Virus record (IMG/VR): IMGVR_UViG_3300042517_000516
Span: 1-47,757 of that record
Reading direction: 5' to 3' (one strand)
Source of the DNA: a virus
DNA length: 47,757 bases
Shown piece after piece: positions 6,921 to 15,153 of this stretch. The position numbers were made by a program, and so were the translations under genes. Positions within the stretch are counted from its first letter, which is position 1, and each line of letters begins with the position of its first letter. Below the pieces are notes generated by a model that ran no database searches, had not been told where the DNA came from, and was given only the letters and a program-made list of their open reading frames with translations.

Positions 6921-9281
6921 TCAAATGCTTTGTCCCGGGATCATGGGCTTTTGGTTGGCGATCTGCTGCTTGGCGATCAGTCCAGCATTCTTGATGGCAG
7001 CCTCGTTGACCTTCTGGGTCTGTTGAGCCTGCTGATTGGCTAGGTCCTGAGTCGTGGTGGCTTGGGCGATCTTCAGACGCTGCGCGGTCTCAGCATCCTT
7101 GAGAGCCATGTCCTGCTGCGCCTTGGCTGCCTTGATCTGCATCATGTTCTGAGCCTTGGCCTGATCCAGCGCGATCTTGTTCTGCGCCTTCATGGTCTCC
7201 GCATCGACAGAGGCTTGAGCCTGCGCCATCTGCTGCTGCTGCATGGCTTGCTGTTGCGCCTGCTGCTCGAGCATCTGCTGCATCTCGTCAATCGATTGAG
7301 AGATCGACTTGAACAGCTCCATGAACTGGGCGAACTCCTGCTTCCTGGAAGCGTCCTGCTGAAGGCGGGCCATGTGCTGAGCAACGTGAGCGCGACCAGC
7401 AACAAGGCTGTTGAAGATCTCGGACAGATCGCCTCCCTGTTGAACCGATTGGACACCTTGGGCCAACCACTCGAAGTGCTTGGCAAGGTGAATGACATCG
7501 TTCTGCGTCGGGGTGATCTGCACAGCGCCACCGTCGTAGAGGAGGCCATGCTCAACTTCAGCCTGCCAGTTCTGGTCAGCCACGTTGGGATCGATCTGGC
7601 CTCGGGTCCAATAACGGTTGGTCAGGGAAGGTCCGACAGTGGCCGAGATCATGTCCCGGATCAGGCGTTCCTTTCCGTCCTCAGGGAGGGCTGGGAACAA
7701 GGTGGCGTAGATCTGGTTCAGGCTCTGCTCCCGCATGAACTGAGAGCCTTGGCCTGCGATGCGGGTTGCCTTCACATAGCATTTCTCGAAGATCTCGCGA
7801 GGGACACCATCGTCCGTACATTTCTTCTGGAACTCCAATGCCAGCCTCAACCACTTGTTCTTCGTACCCTTCGGAAGGTCAGGATTCGCAGCGCGACGGA
7901 ACTTCTCAGCGTACAGTTCATCCAGTTGCTGATAGTAACGTGCGAGCTGTGTTTTTCCGAGGGTGGCAGATTGAGCTAGTTGAGCCTGTACTTGGTACTT
8001 CGTGGGCGGATTACCCGAAGGAAGTTCCATCCTCTGCCGGTACTGGGAGAGGTTATTATCAAGAACACGTCCTAACTGCTCTCCCATTGCAATCGCTGGC
8101 TCAAGAACTCCTTGGAGATTGCTCTGCTGGATCGTCGAGACGCCGTTGGGAAGCACTGTGAAGGCGCCAAACTGAATGTTGCTCAGGGCCTGCCTGCCAG
8201 TGGGCTGGTTCGAGGTGAGGAAGACAGTGGACGTGGCAAAAGCAGCATCCACAGCAGCCAGCTGCAACCTCATCCGAGAAGTCAGCAGCTGATACATCTT
8301 TACGCCCAGCCCCTTGATCGATTGATGGAAGCCGTCGCCCCTGTCGTAGTAGAAGGCGCACACCGCCTGACGCATGTCGTCGTAGCGGTTCTCAAAACGG
8401 TTGAGGAACTCGTCGCTAGAGGCGTCGATGTCCACCCAAGCCTCGGAGATCTTAGGCTCAGCACCGTCTACACTGAACTCTTTGTATAGGATCTTGGCGA
8501 TGCGGACCTTGGCGCACTGAGAGCCCAGATAAATGTCGTTGTTTCGGAGGGCCTGCTGCCAAGCTTCCCACTGATTCCACTCAGGAGATGTCCAGGAAGT
8601 GGGCTTGGCGTTCATGATCGAACGCTTCACCTCGGCTACATTCCATCCACTGATGCGTGCTGCTTCCTCGTCAGCGATGAAGTCCCAGAGTTCATTGACG
8701 TTGTAGTCGAACTGGAAAATGCACCACTGCCAAGATGCCACATTTGCACGCTCGTCATCAGACACATAAAGAGAACGATGAGGAACAGCAGTGGAACGCC
8801 AATCCAGAGGTCGGAGGAATAGTTGCGGTCCAGTCCCATAGTAGACCATGTCGTGGATCGAGAGCTGGATGTTGAAATCCATCTCATCGTCCTGCCTTTG
8901 AAGCCAATCAAAGTGCTTGGTGATGATGTCAGAATAAAGCTGTGAATTGGGATCGTTGACATCGGCTGTGACCGTGGCGTAGGTCTCAGGCTCGGAGTAC
9001 ACGTCGTAGAAGGCTGTGACCGAGGTCTCCAGATAGGCATAGCCCTCCCCGTTGTTGAAGTTGGCCCGATAGCGTTGGGCGTCCTTGGTCTTGTTCGGCC
9101 AAGGCGGGTTGCCATCAACCAGCCCCTTTACCAGGGCGTTCTTCTGATGCCGCTTCTCGTAGGCGTTGGTCGCCCGCGTGAACATGGATCGAACATCGCG
9201 AGCACTGGAGATCCTCGTCTTCGGAGGTGTCCCACTGTCGTTGAGGCTCTTGAGTTCGGAATACAGTCCAGTGCTATACAT
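6921..9281 (-). CDS. Portal protein (head-tail connector), 786 aa
   Basis: This large protein lies between the terminase and the head genes. Its core resembles podovirus portals: repeated aromatic and helical segments (IHDMVYYGTGPQLFLRPL; DNNLSQYRQRMELPSGNPP; VQAQLAQSATLGKTQLARYY) and a long C-terminal helical barrel-like region rich in Gln and Ala (residues about 640-770). I prefer the ATG at 9281 because GGGGAG sits 6 bases upstream; an in-frame ATG at 9302 would add 7 residues. It is longer than the T7 portal and nearer to P22-type size. The role is forming the DNA gate at one capsid vertex. Confidence 0.85.
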   Translation of the reverse strand: MYSTGLYSELKSLNDSGTPPKTRISSARDVRSMFTRATNAYEKRHQKNALVKGLVDGNPPWPNKTKDAQRYRANFNNGEGYAYLETSVTAFYDVYSEPETYATVTADVNDPNSQLYSDIITKHFDWLQRQDDEMDFNIQLSIHDMVYYGTGPQLFLRPLDWRSTAVPHRSLYVSDDERANVASWQWCIFQFDYNVNELWDFIADEEAARISGWNVAEVKRSIMNAKPTSWTSPEWNQWEAWQQALRNNDIYLGSQCAKVRIAKILYKEFSVDGAEPKISEAWVDIDASSDEFLNRFENRYDDMRQAVCAFYYDRGDGFHQSIKGLGVKMYQLLTSRMRLQLAAVDAAFATSTVFLTSNQPTGRQALSNIQFGAFTVLPNGVSTIQQSNLQGVLEPAIAMGEQLGRVLDNNLSQYRQRMELPSGNPPTKYQVQAQLAQSATLGKTQLARYYQQLDELYAEKFRRAANPDLPKGTKNKWLRLALEFQKKCTDDGVPREIFEKCYVKATRIAGQGSQFMREQSLNQIYATLFPALPEDGKERLIRDMISATVGPSLTNRYWTRGQIDPNVADQNWQAEVEHGLLYDGGAVQITPTQNDVIHLAKHFEWLAQGVQSVQQGGDLSEIFNSLVAGRAHVAQHMARLQQDASRKQEFAQFMELFKSISQSIDEMQQMLEQQAQQQAMQQQQMAQAQASVDAETMKAQNKIALDQAKAQNMMQIKAAKAQQDMALKDAETAQRLKIAQATTTQDLANQQAQQTQKVNEAAIKNAGLIAKQQIANQKPMIPGQSI

Positions 9282-9744
9282 TGATTGCTCCCCATCGCCC
9301 ATCAGGGCATTTCTGCGTAGGTAAAAATAGTTTCAGACCACTACATCCACACTTTCCACAACCGCCATAACCGAAAGCGGACTCACCTTTCCAATAGACG
9401 CATTGGAGGCAGATGGCTTTGCGGGCCTCGAAGACTTCGTGCGGAACACTCTTGAACCCGCTGGAAGCCCAATCAACAGCTGCTTGAGAAAACGTCCTAA
9501 GTCGTTGAGCAAGAGTTGGCGGCTCGGTGGACACGCACCAATCCGGCTCCTGTTCGCACATGTAATCAACAACCTTTTGATAAAGGCCAACGATTGGCTC
9601 CAGATTGTTTGCCTTGTTGTACTCCTCCACCATGGCGATTAGCCTGTTGATAGAGAATGCGCCGCCAAACCGCACCCCTGTAGTGGGGTGGGTGTACCTC
9701 CACATGCCTTGAGGCGTGGAGCTAATATCCTTCGGCACCATCAT
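9274..9744 (-). CDS. Zinc-ribbon-like protein between terminase and portal, 156 aa
   Basis: The C-terminal 50 residues hold a Cys cluster (CLQCVYW, then CGKCGC and a final KCPDGRW) that should bind zinc. The N-terminal half begins GMWRYTHPTTG and is otherwise helical. It overlaps both terminase (23 bp) and portal (8 bp at the preferred start), so it is made with the packaging machine. Similar Cys-rich proteins occur near phage terminases, but no function is established to my knowledge. Confidence 0.7.
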   Translation of the reverse strand: MMVPKDISSTPQGMWRYTHPTTGVRFGGAFSINRLIAMVEEYNKANNLEPIVGLYQKVVDYMCEQEPDWCVSTEPPTLAQRLRTFSQAAVDWASSGFKSVPHEVFEARKAICLQCVYWKGESAFGYGGCGKCGCSGLKLFLPTQKCPDGRWGAINV

Positions 9745-11515
9745 CGTAGGCGAGGCAATCGAAATCTTCTAGGACGCTGACTCCATGTTCACTTTCAGCC
9801 TCAGCGTTGGCAATCTCTTCTTTCAAGGCGTCGCCAAACGCCTCCGGGAAGAACGAATGACGCAATCTTGCCACCTCAAGTAGGATAAAGAATGAATCTG
9901 CTGCGTCAGGGCTGACCTTGAGGCGCCGCTTCATCTCCTCCTTGGCCTCGACCTTGATCTTAGTCGTGGCGCCTTTGACGTGCTGATAGCGCCTAGCGCA
10001 CATCTCTCGGACGATCTCCCTAGGAAGATGGGCTATTTGGCCTGCGCGGATGTAGTAAACGCCTTGGTACCACAGCTCTGAAACCCTGTTGCTGTAGGCG
10101 TCTTTGCCGGGAGTTGGGTCTGTGGCTGATGCGGGAAGGTCCGAGGCCGCTCCACCGAATTGGATGCGGTTGATCCTTGGGCTCCATTCCTGCATGAGGA
10201 TTTCCGAGAACGGAATACCACCGCCTGTGGAATCCACGCCAACATCTTCGGGTTGGACCCCGGTTTCCTTGCACCACTGAGCGAACTGCCTGGCCAGCTG
10301 GAAGTTACGAGGGACGTTTTTGTCCGTCACATCTTCGTGGAACTCTTTTGTCAGCGTAACCGCTAGGGTCATCTTCCCCTCTACAGTCTCACCCAGGACG
10401 CCTTGGATTCCGTAGCAACGGTCGCCGCCATTGGTAAACGCTGGGTCAAGTGCCGCCAGCTTGACGATGGGCCCTTTCCAGTGAGGGATGGAGACTCCTC
10501 CGTTGGAGATGATCTCTATCTCACTGTAGATCTGACCGCTCTCTGAATCCTGCGGTGGGAAAGATCGGCAGAATCGCCAGTAACCAATCGACGTTGCCGG
10601 GAGTTTGTCGTGCTCTCGCTTCTGTTTACGTCCGTAAATCGGAAATACATCCTTCTCATAGTCGAAGTTGGGACTCTTGGTGCCGTCAAAATGGAGACAC
10701 CACCCACGCTGTGTCTTCCATTCCTCGTCCTCTACGGTGACAGAGTTGATGCCGGCTTCGGGCTGGATGAACTTACCGAATGGATCGAGCCAGCTGACGT
10801 GGTTCCCTAGACCAATCATCTGGAAGACGGGGTTCATCGAGAGGTTGGTCTCGACCGCTTCCAGGATGGAGTCCGTCAACTCAGGTAACTCGTCCGCTAT
10901 GATGATCAGCCTAGGAGCTTTCATGCCGATCAGTCGGCCAATGGCTTGGGCTTCCTTGCTTTGACTACACGGAATCAACTCAATGCCAGCCTTGTCACTG
11001 GCCGTCGGGTCAGACGCCTTCTCAGAAGTTCGGATCTGGCCGAAGCTGTGAACGTACTTACCCGGCAGCCTCTCCTTGGCGCCGTAGTAATAGTCTCGGA
11101 TCGAGCCCCAGATACGCTTCTGGGCGTCTTTCATGGTGGTCGATGTGACCAATACCTTCGTCTTCTCCGGGTCACTGAACCAGTTGATGATGCCCCACAT
11201 CGCGCCCCAGTCGGACTTGCCCGTGGAGCCTGCACCAGAGATGCCCAGATACTGATACTCGCACGCCTTCTCAGTCATCTTCTCGGCCCAGGGATGACGG
11301 ATGAACTTCTTCTTGGCGCCGGTTCCCCACAGCTGCTCGACCATCCACCAGAACAGTTCTGCCCTGCTGACCTCGATGCCCTTGTTCAGAGCCTCCTCGT
11401 AGTAGGCGAAGGCCCAGCGAGCGACTTGGATCTCCGGCGTCTCAACAGCCACAGGCAGGCCCCAAACCACTTTGGCCTGACCCTTGGTCGTGTTGATGTA
11501 ATATGGCTTAGTCAT
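9722..11515 (-). CDS. terL: Terminase large subunit, 597 aa
   Basis: This is the packaging ATPase-nuclease. The Walker A motif is GAGSTGKS (residues 94-101), Walker B is LIIIADE (203-209), and a coupling-type segment GLGNHVSWLDP follows at 235-245. The RNase H-like nuclease half shows ALDPAF (Asp at 357) and VGVDSTGGG (Asp at 428). Length is typical. It is ATGA-coupled to the 74-aa gene upstream and overlaps the zinc-ribbon gene downstream. It drives DNA translocation through the portal and cuts concatemers. Confidence 0.93.
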   Translation of the reverse strand: MTKPYYINTTKGQAKVVWGLPVAVETPEIQVARWAFAYYEEALNKGIEVSRAELFWWMVEQLWGTGAKKKFIRHPWAEKMTEKACEYQYLGISGAGSTGKSDWGAMWGIINWFSDPEKTKVLVTSTTMKDAQKRIWGSIRDYYYGAKERLPGKYVHSFGQIRTSEKASDPTASDKAGIELIPCSQSKEAQAIGRLIGMKAPRLIIIADELPELTDSILEAVETNLSMNPVFQMIGLGNHVSWLDPFGKFIQPEAGINSVTVEDEEWKTQRGWCLHFDGTKSPNFDYEKDVFPIYGRKQKREHDKLPATSIGYWRFCRSFPPQDSESGQIYSEIEIISNGGVSIPHWKGPIVKLAALDPAFTNGGDRCYGIQGVLGETVEGKMTLAVTLTKEFHEDVTDKNVPRNFQLARQFAQWCKETGVQPEDVGVDSTGGGIPFSEILMQEWSPRINRIQFGGAASDLPASATDPTPGKDAYSNRVSELWYQGVYYIRAGQIAHLPREIVREMCARRYQHVKGATTKIKVEAKEEMKRRLKVSPDAADSFFILLEVARLRHSFFPEAFGDALKEEIANAEAESEHGVSVLEDFDCLAYDDGAEGY

Positions 11516-11736
11516 TTCTTTTTACCGCACTTGCTCATCATCTCATCCCACTTGGCGCACAGCGAATCGGCTTCCTCCCTGCTTTCAATTGAGTGAACAG
11601 GTCCATCGGGCCAGCTACATCCAAACGCCAGCCGTGAACCAACGATGTGGCCTAAGAATGCAGTGACGATCTTCCACTTCTCGCCGTCAGGGACCACCTT
11701 GCAATAGGCTCCATCCTTGGATCTAAGGTGCTTCAT
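11512..11736 (-). CDS. Hypothetical protein upstream of terminase, 74 aa
   Basis: A small soluble protein with a basic N-terminus and a Lys-rich C-terminus (CAKWDEMMSKCGKKK). The middle (YCKVVPDGEKWKIVTAFLGH) looks like a small beta-alpha fold. Its stop overlaps the terminase start (ATGA) and its start directly follows or overlaps the RusA-like frames. I do not recognise the family. The coupling suggests a role linked to packaging or late DNA processing. Confidence 0.6.
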   Translation of the reverse strand: MKHLRSKDGAYCKVVPDGEKWKIVTAFLGHIVGSRLAFGCSWPDGPVHSIESREEADSLCAKWDEMMSKCGKKK

Positions 11737-12025
11737 CTATTTCGATTTCCGTGCGCTCTTCTTCTTTTTTGCGGACTTTGACCTGAGTGATCGAGTAATC
11801 GATTGCTTGTGGAGAGTCGTCCGGAATGACTCCAGCATATCTGAGACAGTCGATGAAGAACTTCGGGGCGAGATTATCTTGGTCGGTGAGTCGCCTCCTA
11901 AAGCTCGTAACGCGGACTCGAAAGCGTCCTGTGTCGCCTTCTTTTCCTTTCGCCTTTGCCAATGGTTCATGGCGAAGAGCTTGTTCAAGCTCGGCACGGG
12001 ATGATGGATCAATAGCTTCATACAT
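11723..12025 (-). CDS. RusA-like Holliday junction resolvase, catalytic part, about 100 aa
   Basis: The pattern RRLTDQDNLAPKFFIDCLRY followed by AGVIPDDSP and a final strand (ERTEIEI) matches the RusA core, where Asp residues in the DxDN and DD segments bind metal. A basic strand (RFRVRVTSFRRR) precedes it as expected. I take the ATG at 12025 (MYEAIDPSSRAELEQAL), which overlaps the HNH stop; an in-frame ATG at 12139 lies inside the HNH gene. The N-terminal segment is unlike classic RusA. A second frame (11737-12021) over the same DNA looks like a RusA N-terminus. Resolvases of this type debranch DNA before packaging. Confidence 0.7.
   Translation of the reverse strand: MYEAIDPSSRAELEQALRHEPLAKAKGKEGDTGRFRVRVTSFRRRLTDQDNLAPKFFIDCLRYAGVIPDDSPQAIDYSITQVKVRKKEEERTEIEIDEAP
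11737..12021 (-). CDS. Overlapping ORF with RusA-like N-terminus, 94 aa
   Basis: This frame lies inside the RusA-like gene. Its start forms ATGA with the HNH stop and its stop (TAG) directly abuts the ATG of the 74-aa gene, so both ends fit the operon exactly. The first ~40 residues (HHPVPSLNKLFAMNHWQRRK) resemble the N-terminal part of RusA proteins, whereas the C-terminal half is Ser/Lys-rich (SAKKKKSARKSK) and looks like an out-of-frame tail. It may be an overprinted gene, an old frameshift, or a shadow. Confidence 0.35.
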   Translation of the reverse strand: MKLLIHHPVPSLNKLFAMNHWQRRKEKKATQDAFESALRALGGDSPTKIISPRSSSSTVSDMLESFRTTLHKQSITRSLRSKSAKKKKSARKSK

Positions 12026-12299
12026 CAGGACTATTCCAGAGGCCCCGCTCACAAAGCATTGAGACGGACCTAGCAAGATTGGGTTCACTTGAGCAGAGGT
12101 TGTGATGCTCTCGACAGAGAGCGCGGAAGTGGCGCTCATCGGAAATCAGGGAGCCAGCCCGTCCACGTGAGTGATGACAGTCTGTGGCAGCCTTGTTGCA
12201 GGTGGGCCACTGACACTTTGGGTGAGCCTTCATGAAGGTGTCCCTCACCTTGTAGTAGGCCTTGAGACGTTCCTTCTGCCTGTCTGAGACCCTCTTCAT
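12018..12299 (-). CDS. HNH nuclease, 93 aa
   Basis: The zinc-stabilised HNH layout is visible: Cys29 and Cys34, then the catalytic DCHH (residues 40-43), then RALCREHHN (59-67) supplying the second half of the metal site. The N-terminus is basic. Small HNH proteins beside terminase assist DNA cutting during packaging in some phages (HK97 gp74 is the known case), so this may be packaging-linked rather than a homing enzyme. It is ATGA-coupled at both ends (12296-12299 and 12018-12021). Confidence 0.8.
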   Translation of the reverse strand: MKRVSDRQKERLKAYYKVRDTFMKAHPKCQWPTCNKAATDCHHSRGRAGSLISDERHFRALCREHHNLCSSEPNLARSVSMLCERGLWNSPDV

Positions 12300-12466
12300 T
12301 TTTTCCAGTAGTCAGCGTCATCATCATCGTCGTCCTCCTCTTCTGCTGTGATTTCGTAAACTACCTCTTCCCTGTAGGATTTGATTCCTTCAAGGATGTG
12401 TTTGGTTGCAAATGCGATCAGGAACAGTCCCGCCGATACGATCAGGAAGATGATTGCGATTTCCAT
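12296..12466 (-). CDS. Small single-pass membrane protein, 56 aa
   Basis: A hydrophobic N-terminal helix (residues 2-20, EIAIIFLIVSAGLFLIAFA) is followed by a cytoplasmic acidic tail with six consecutive Asp (EEEDDDDDDADYWKK). It overlaps the SWIM-type gene by 25 bp and its stop overlaps the HNH start (ATGA). It has no Shine-Dalgarno. The role is unknown; membrane anchoring of a nucleic-acid process or superinfection exclusion are possibilities only. Confidence 0.6.
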   Translation of the reverse strand: MEIAIIFLIVSAGLFLIAFATKHILEGIKSYREEVVYEITAEEEDDDDDDADYWKK

Positions 12467-12717
12467 TGGGCCTCCAGGGTGGATTTGATTCTCCGCATCA
12501 TCATCTCACACCACCAATCTTTGGCGACTCTGATGTGCTTACACTCAGACTTTTTACCTTCACGCACCTCTATGACGCGCCGAAGTGAAAAGTCCTCGCA
12601 GCTGCACATCCCATTGAAATCAAACTCATCAAGGTCGACGAGGAACTTGATCCCGCGCCGGCTGCTAGATTGGACATAGACCCTGAACGCTTCCCCTTCT
12701 ATGGGCTCAACGTCCAT
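12442..12717 (-). CDS. SWIM zinc-finger protein, 91 aa
   Basis: Residues 38-61 carry the SWIM signature CxC...CxH (CSC at 38-40, CKH at 59-61), which binds zinc and contacts DNA or protein. A beta hairpin precedes it (FRVYVQSSSRRGIKFLV) and a Trp-containing helix follows (RVAKDWWCEMMMRRI). It starts by TAATG overlap with the upstream 174-aa gene. SWIM domains occur with recombination and replication factors; here a DNA-processing accessory is likely. Confidence 0.65.
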   Translation of the reverse strand: MDVEPIEGEAFRVYVQSSSRRGIKFLVDLDEFDFNGMCSCEDFSLRRVIEVREGKKSECKHIRVAKDWWCEMMMRRIKSTLEAQWKSQSSS

Positions 12718-13241
12718 TAGAAGAGGCTCATCTGCTTCACCGGAACCTTCTTAGGCTTCCTCTTCGAGAGTTCCCGGTACATCGCTGCCAGGACTTCTGT
12801 GTCCGACTTTTCCACAACCACCACCGTATCTGGAAGTACGCTATCCTTAATTCGCCCCACCACCTTTTCCAGAGACTGCTCTCTACGATCAACAAACTTC
12901 CCAGGAGACTTCCTCGCCTTGGCAATTCCCAGACGGTGAAGTTTGTCTTCCTCATTGAGTTCGTCGGCACGCTGCCTCACCGAGTTGTCGATGCAAGCCT
13001 CAAGGAAAGCCGGGATGTACTCCACGTCCTTGGCTGTGATCCGGGTTAGTGTCCGGATCAGATTCTTGGTGATGAAGAACGAGTCGAACTGCCAACCCAT
13101 CTGATCACAGACGAAGCCGTAACGTAGGATGGCCTTGGTCAGGTTTCGCTTGTCCCGGTAAAATACACTGACTGGTTTGTCGTGATAGAACTGCTCATGG
13201 ATTACCTGAAGGCAGCGGTCTATCATGTTGAGCGGTGTCAT
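12717..13241 (-). CDS. Hypothetical protein of the DNA-processing cluster, 174 aa
   Basis: A helical protein, basic overall, with a central Arg/Asp-rich segment (SVRQRADELNEEDKLHRLGI) and a C-terminal tail ending KKVPVKQMSLF, a QxSLF ending that resembles beta-clamp-binding peptides. The tail is suggestive because clamp-binding motifs often end proteins that act at replication forks. It is ATGA-coupled to the gene upstream and TAATG-coupled downstream. I do not recognise a domain. Confidence 0.6.
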   Translation of the reverse strand: MTPLNMIDRCLQVIHEQFYHDKPVSVFYRDKRNLTKAILRYGFVCDQMGWQFDSFFITKNLIRTLTRITAKDVEYIPAFLEACIDNSVRQRADELNEEDKLHRLGIAKARKSPGKFVDRREQSLEKVVGRIKDSVLPDTVVVVEKSDTEVLAAMYRELSKRKPKKVPVKQMSLF

Positions 13242-13453
13242 AATTCAAGATTGTAGGAGGATAGGAGTTCGCAGAAGTAACGGTACAGCTCCTCTACCTC
13301 CTTAGGAGCAGGCCCGTCTTTTGTGCCGTGTTTGCTGATGTTCCTGATGTGAGCCTTGAAGTCAGTCAGGATGGCTCTGTAGTACGGACCATTCTTGAAG
13401 TCATCGTACTCTTGATCGTTATCTGGAAGAGTGAACTCAATCTTGATCTTCAT
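13238..13453 (-). CDS. Conserved-type small phage protein, 71 aa
   Basis: I take the ATG at 13453 (MKIKIEFTLPDNDQEYDDF), because this opening with LPD, GPYYRAILTDF and a C-terminal helical segment (VEELYRYFCELLSSYNLEL) is a recurring form of small phage protein. A longer reading from 13501 adds 16 residues that lie in the upstream gene. It overlaps that gene by 17 bp and is ATGA-coupled to the next. The function is unknown. Confidence 0.65.
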   Translation of the reverse strand: MKIKIEFTLPDNDQEYDDFKNGPYYRAILTDFKAHIRNISKHGTKDGPAPKEVEELYRYFCELLSSYNLEL

Positions 13454-13718
13454 CGGATAGTTTATTGATCCAGTAATACCACTTCTGCTCTCCATCTTCA
13501 TTTAGATAACGTGATTTCTTGGCGTGCCCGAGTTCAAGCAGGTTGGACAGTTTTTCCTCAAATGTTCTCAGTCCCATCCCGGACTCTTTGACCCACTCCT
13601 TCTTGGTCTTCCAACCTTTGGGACGATAACCACCAGATCCCATCAGCTGCTGCATGGTCTCACGAATAGACTTTGCCTTTGATGATCCGGAGATTTTGGA
13701 CATCGAAGTCTTTGTCAT
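13437..13718 (-). CDS. Winged-helix-like DNA-binding protein, 93 aa
   Basis: After a Ser/Lys-rich N-terminus, residues about 35-85 read TKKEWVKESGMGLRTFEEKL and HAKKSRYLNEDGEQKWYYW, a helix-turn-helix followed by a beta wing. The start at 13718 (MTKTSMSK) overlaps the metallophosphoesterase gene by 59 bp; an ATG at 13703 and one at 13766 are alternatives. No Shine-Dalgarno is seen. A regulator of the leftward unit or a replication accessory is possible. Confidence 0.55.
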   Translation of the reverse strand: MTKTSMSKISGSSKAKSIRETMQQLMGSGGYRPKGWKTKKEWVKESGMGLRTFEEKLSNLLELGHAKKSRYLNEDGEQKWYYWINKLSDEDQD

Positions 13719-14430
13719 GGAGTTCGACGAATGCGAATCCGTGGGACCAGTTGTTTCGCGAGGCATAGTCGGGTGAGATCTGACAAAGGCATCCAGTAGA
13801 CCAGGTGGTAATCAGCTTGCCGTTGCCGTCTCGTTCAGAGTGTTCAGAGCGTTGGTGGAAATGAGAACAGAGGGATGTGACCTTCGTTCTAAGGAAAAGG
13901 CCCCGGGCTGGATTCACGGGGTTGGAGATGGCAAATCGGTACTCATGACCATGAAGGACAAGTAGGGTTCCGATGTTGATCGCCTTGAGATGGTGGACGA
14001 ACTCGATCCTGCTCTTGTCGGGTTTGACCTGGGCCTCCCAAGTCGTGGATGGCAGACCCACTAGTTCTGGGGCTTTTGTCCAGAGCTTGCGATCCCACCA
14101 CAACTCATGGTTACCCTGCTTGTAGATGATGCGGGCCTTTCGGAATTCGTTCTGAATCCATTCCAGCCCCTGCTTCACCGTGGAGATCTCACCGATCATA
14201 TCCCTCTTAGAGGGATCAGTCTCATGCGGGGAGAACGAGTAGTTGTCCGCGAAGTCGCCGTTGATCAAAACGACAGAGGGCTGAAGTTTCTTACCGAATG
14301 AGACAGCCAGCTCCAGGGCCGCTTTGTCGTGATAGGGTATATGAGCGTCTGGTAATATGAGAACGCTCTCGTCCCCATCGATCCTAATGGGTGTTCTATC
14401 GGCTGGAGTCTTGGGTTCTGGGATGGTCAT
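13660..14430 (-). CDS. Calcineurin-like metallophosphoesterase, 256 aa
   Basis: All standard metal motifs are present: DAH (residues 28-30), GDFAD (58-62), GNHE (106-109), HGHE near 160 and a SHFHQRSEH segment near 190. Enzymes of this fold hydrolyse phosphodiesters or monoesters; phage members act on nucleotides, RNA ends or DNA. It is ATGA-coupled to the exonuclease, which supports a shared nucleic-acid role, for example end-processing. The substrate cannot be told from sequence. Confidence 0.85.
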   Translation of the reverse strand: MTIPEPKTPADRTPIRIDGDESVLILPDAHIPYHDKAALELAVSFGKKLQPSVVLINGDFADNYSFSPHETDPSKRDMIGEISTVKQGLEWIQNEFRKARIIYKQGNHELWWDRKLWTKAPELVGLPSTTWEAQVKPDKSRIEFVHHLKAINIGTLLVLHGHEYRFAISNPVNPARGLFLRTKVTSLCSHFHQRSEHSERDGNGKLITTWSTGCLCQISPDYASRNNWSHGFAFVELHDKDFDVQNLRIIKGKVYS

Positions 14431-15074
14431 TGAATGGCACCAAGTTTCTTGGCCAGCCTGGCTGTAAGCTCCAGATCGTTAGCCAGATACTTCAGTGCAG
14501 CTTCTCTATCAGTAGCAAGTAGAGCAGCAAAGTCCTTTCCACTACCACTCTTCTCGCCAGTCCCCAGAACGCGGCTCAGACGGTCCAGTGAGATGAAGGT
14601 GTTCTTCTCTCCAAGCCTCCAGATCTCAGCCAGGTCGACGACATGGGTGTCGCTGAAGTAACGACCCCTCTTGATTCCCTCACAGATCGGCACTGAGTGG
14701 ATCCACGAACGGCGAATCAGATAGGGCAGATCGAACCCAACGATGTTGAATCCGATGATCTTCCCGTAGGAATTGACCTGGTAGCGGACCTTGTCCCAGA
14801 ACTTGGTCAGCATAGAGACCTCATCCCGCGTATCGAACTCCGTCTCCTCGTCCTCGCTGTCGATGTAGCCGATGGCGCAGACCTCAGAGAGGGTGGCGTC
14901 GAGAGCAGCCTTGCTCATCACCTCGTTCTCGTGCTCAGCCTCCTTGGCGGCGATCTTGTCAGGATCCTTGTAGTTGGAGGGAGCCTTGAAGGAGGGAAGG
15001 ATGCCTCTCTTCTTGATGTCGTCCAAAGCCAGTGGACGAGTCTCGATGTCAAAAATCAGAAAGCCTTTGTTCAT
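14427..15074 (-). CDS. DnaQ-like 3'-5' exonuclease (DNA polymerase B exonuclease type), 215 aa
   Basis: The DEDDy exonuclease motifs are clear: FDIET (Asp9, Glu11), GFNIVGFDLP (Asp115) and YLAND (Tyr196, Asp200). No polymerase domain is attached, so it is a free-standing proofreading-type or recombination exonuclease. I take the ATG at 15074 (MNKGFLIFDIET), because it places the first motif at the usual distance; the upstream in-frame extension to 15128 covers a hairpin. It lies downstream of the SSB-like gene. Confidence 0.85.
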   Translation of the reverse strand: MNKGFLIFDIETRPLALDDIKKRGILPSFKAPSNYKDPDKIAAKEAEHENEVMSKAALDATLSEVCAIGYIDSEDEETEFDTRDEVSMLTKFWDKVRYQVNSYGKIIGFNIVGFDLPYLIRRSWIHSVPICEGIKRGRYFSDTHVVDLAEIWRLGEKNTFISLDRLSRVLGTGEKSGSGKDFAALLATDREAALKYLANDLELTARLAKKLGAIQ

Positions 15075-15083
15075 TATAGGGTT

Positions 15084-15104
15084 GGCCCCCTTTACCCAGG
15101 GGCC
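15084..15104 (-). other. Hairpin before the exonuclease start
   Basis: A perfect 6-bp inverted repeat (GGCCCC/GGGGCC, 9-base loop) lies 10 bp upstream of the exonuclease ATG and about 50 bp after the SSB-like gene. There is no T-run, so it is not a standard terminator. It may moderate expression of the exonuclease relative to the SSB-like protein. Confidence 0.4.
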
Positions 15105-15153
15105 GTGAGCTTTCGCAGGGTTCCACACTCACACAGTACCTAACCAAAGGTCG

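Noticed and set aside
6880-6924. TTGACT and TTGACG as promoter for the methyltransferase-GH130 pair
   Set aside because: No acceptable -10 box at 15-19 bp spacing, and the boxes lie after the portal stop on the downstream side.
7062-7979. Leu/His-rich 305-codon plus-strand frame opposite the portal
   Set aside because: It is the antisense shadow of the Gln/Ala-rich C-terminal portal region.
10946-11596. 216-codon plus-strand frame opposite terminase
   Set aside because: Shadow frame; the terminase motifs on the minus strand are unambiguous.
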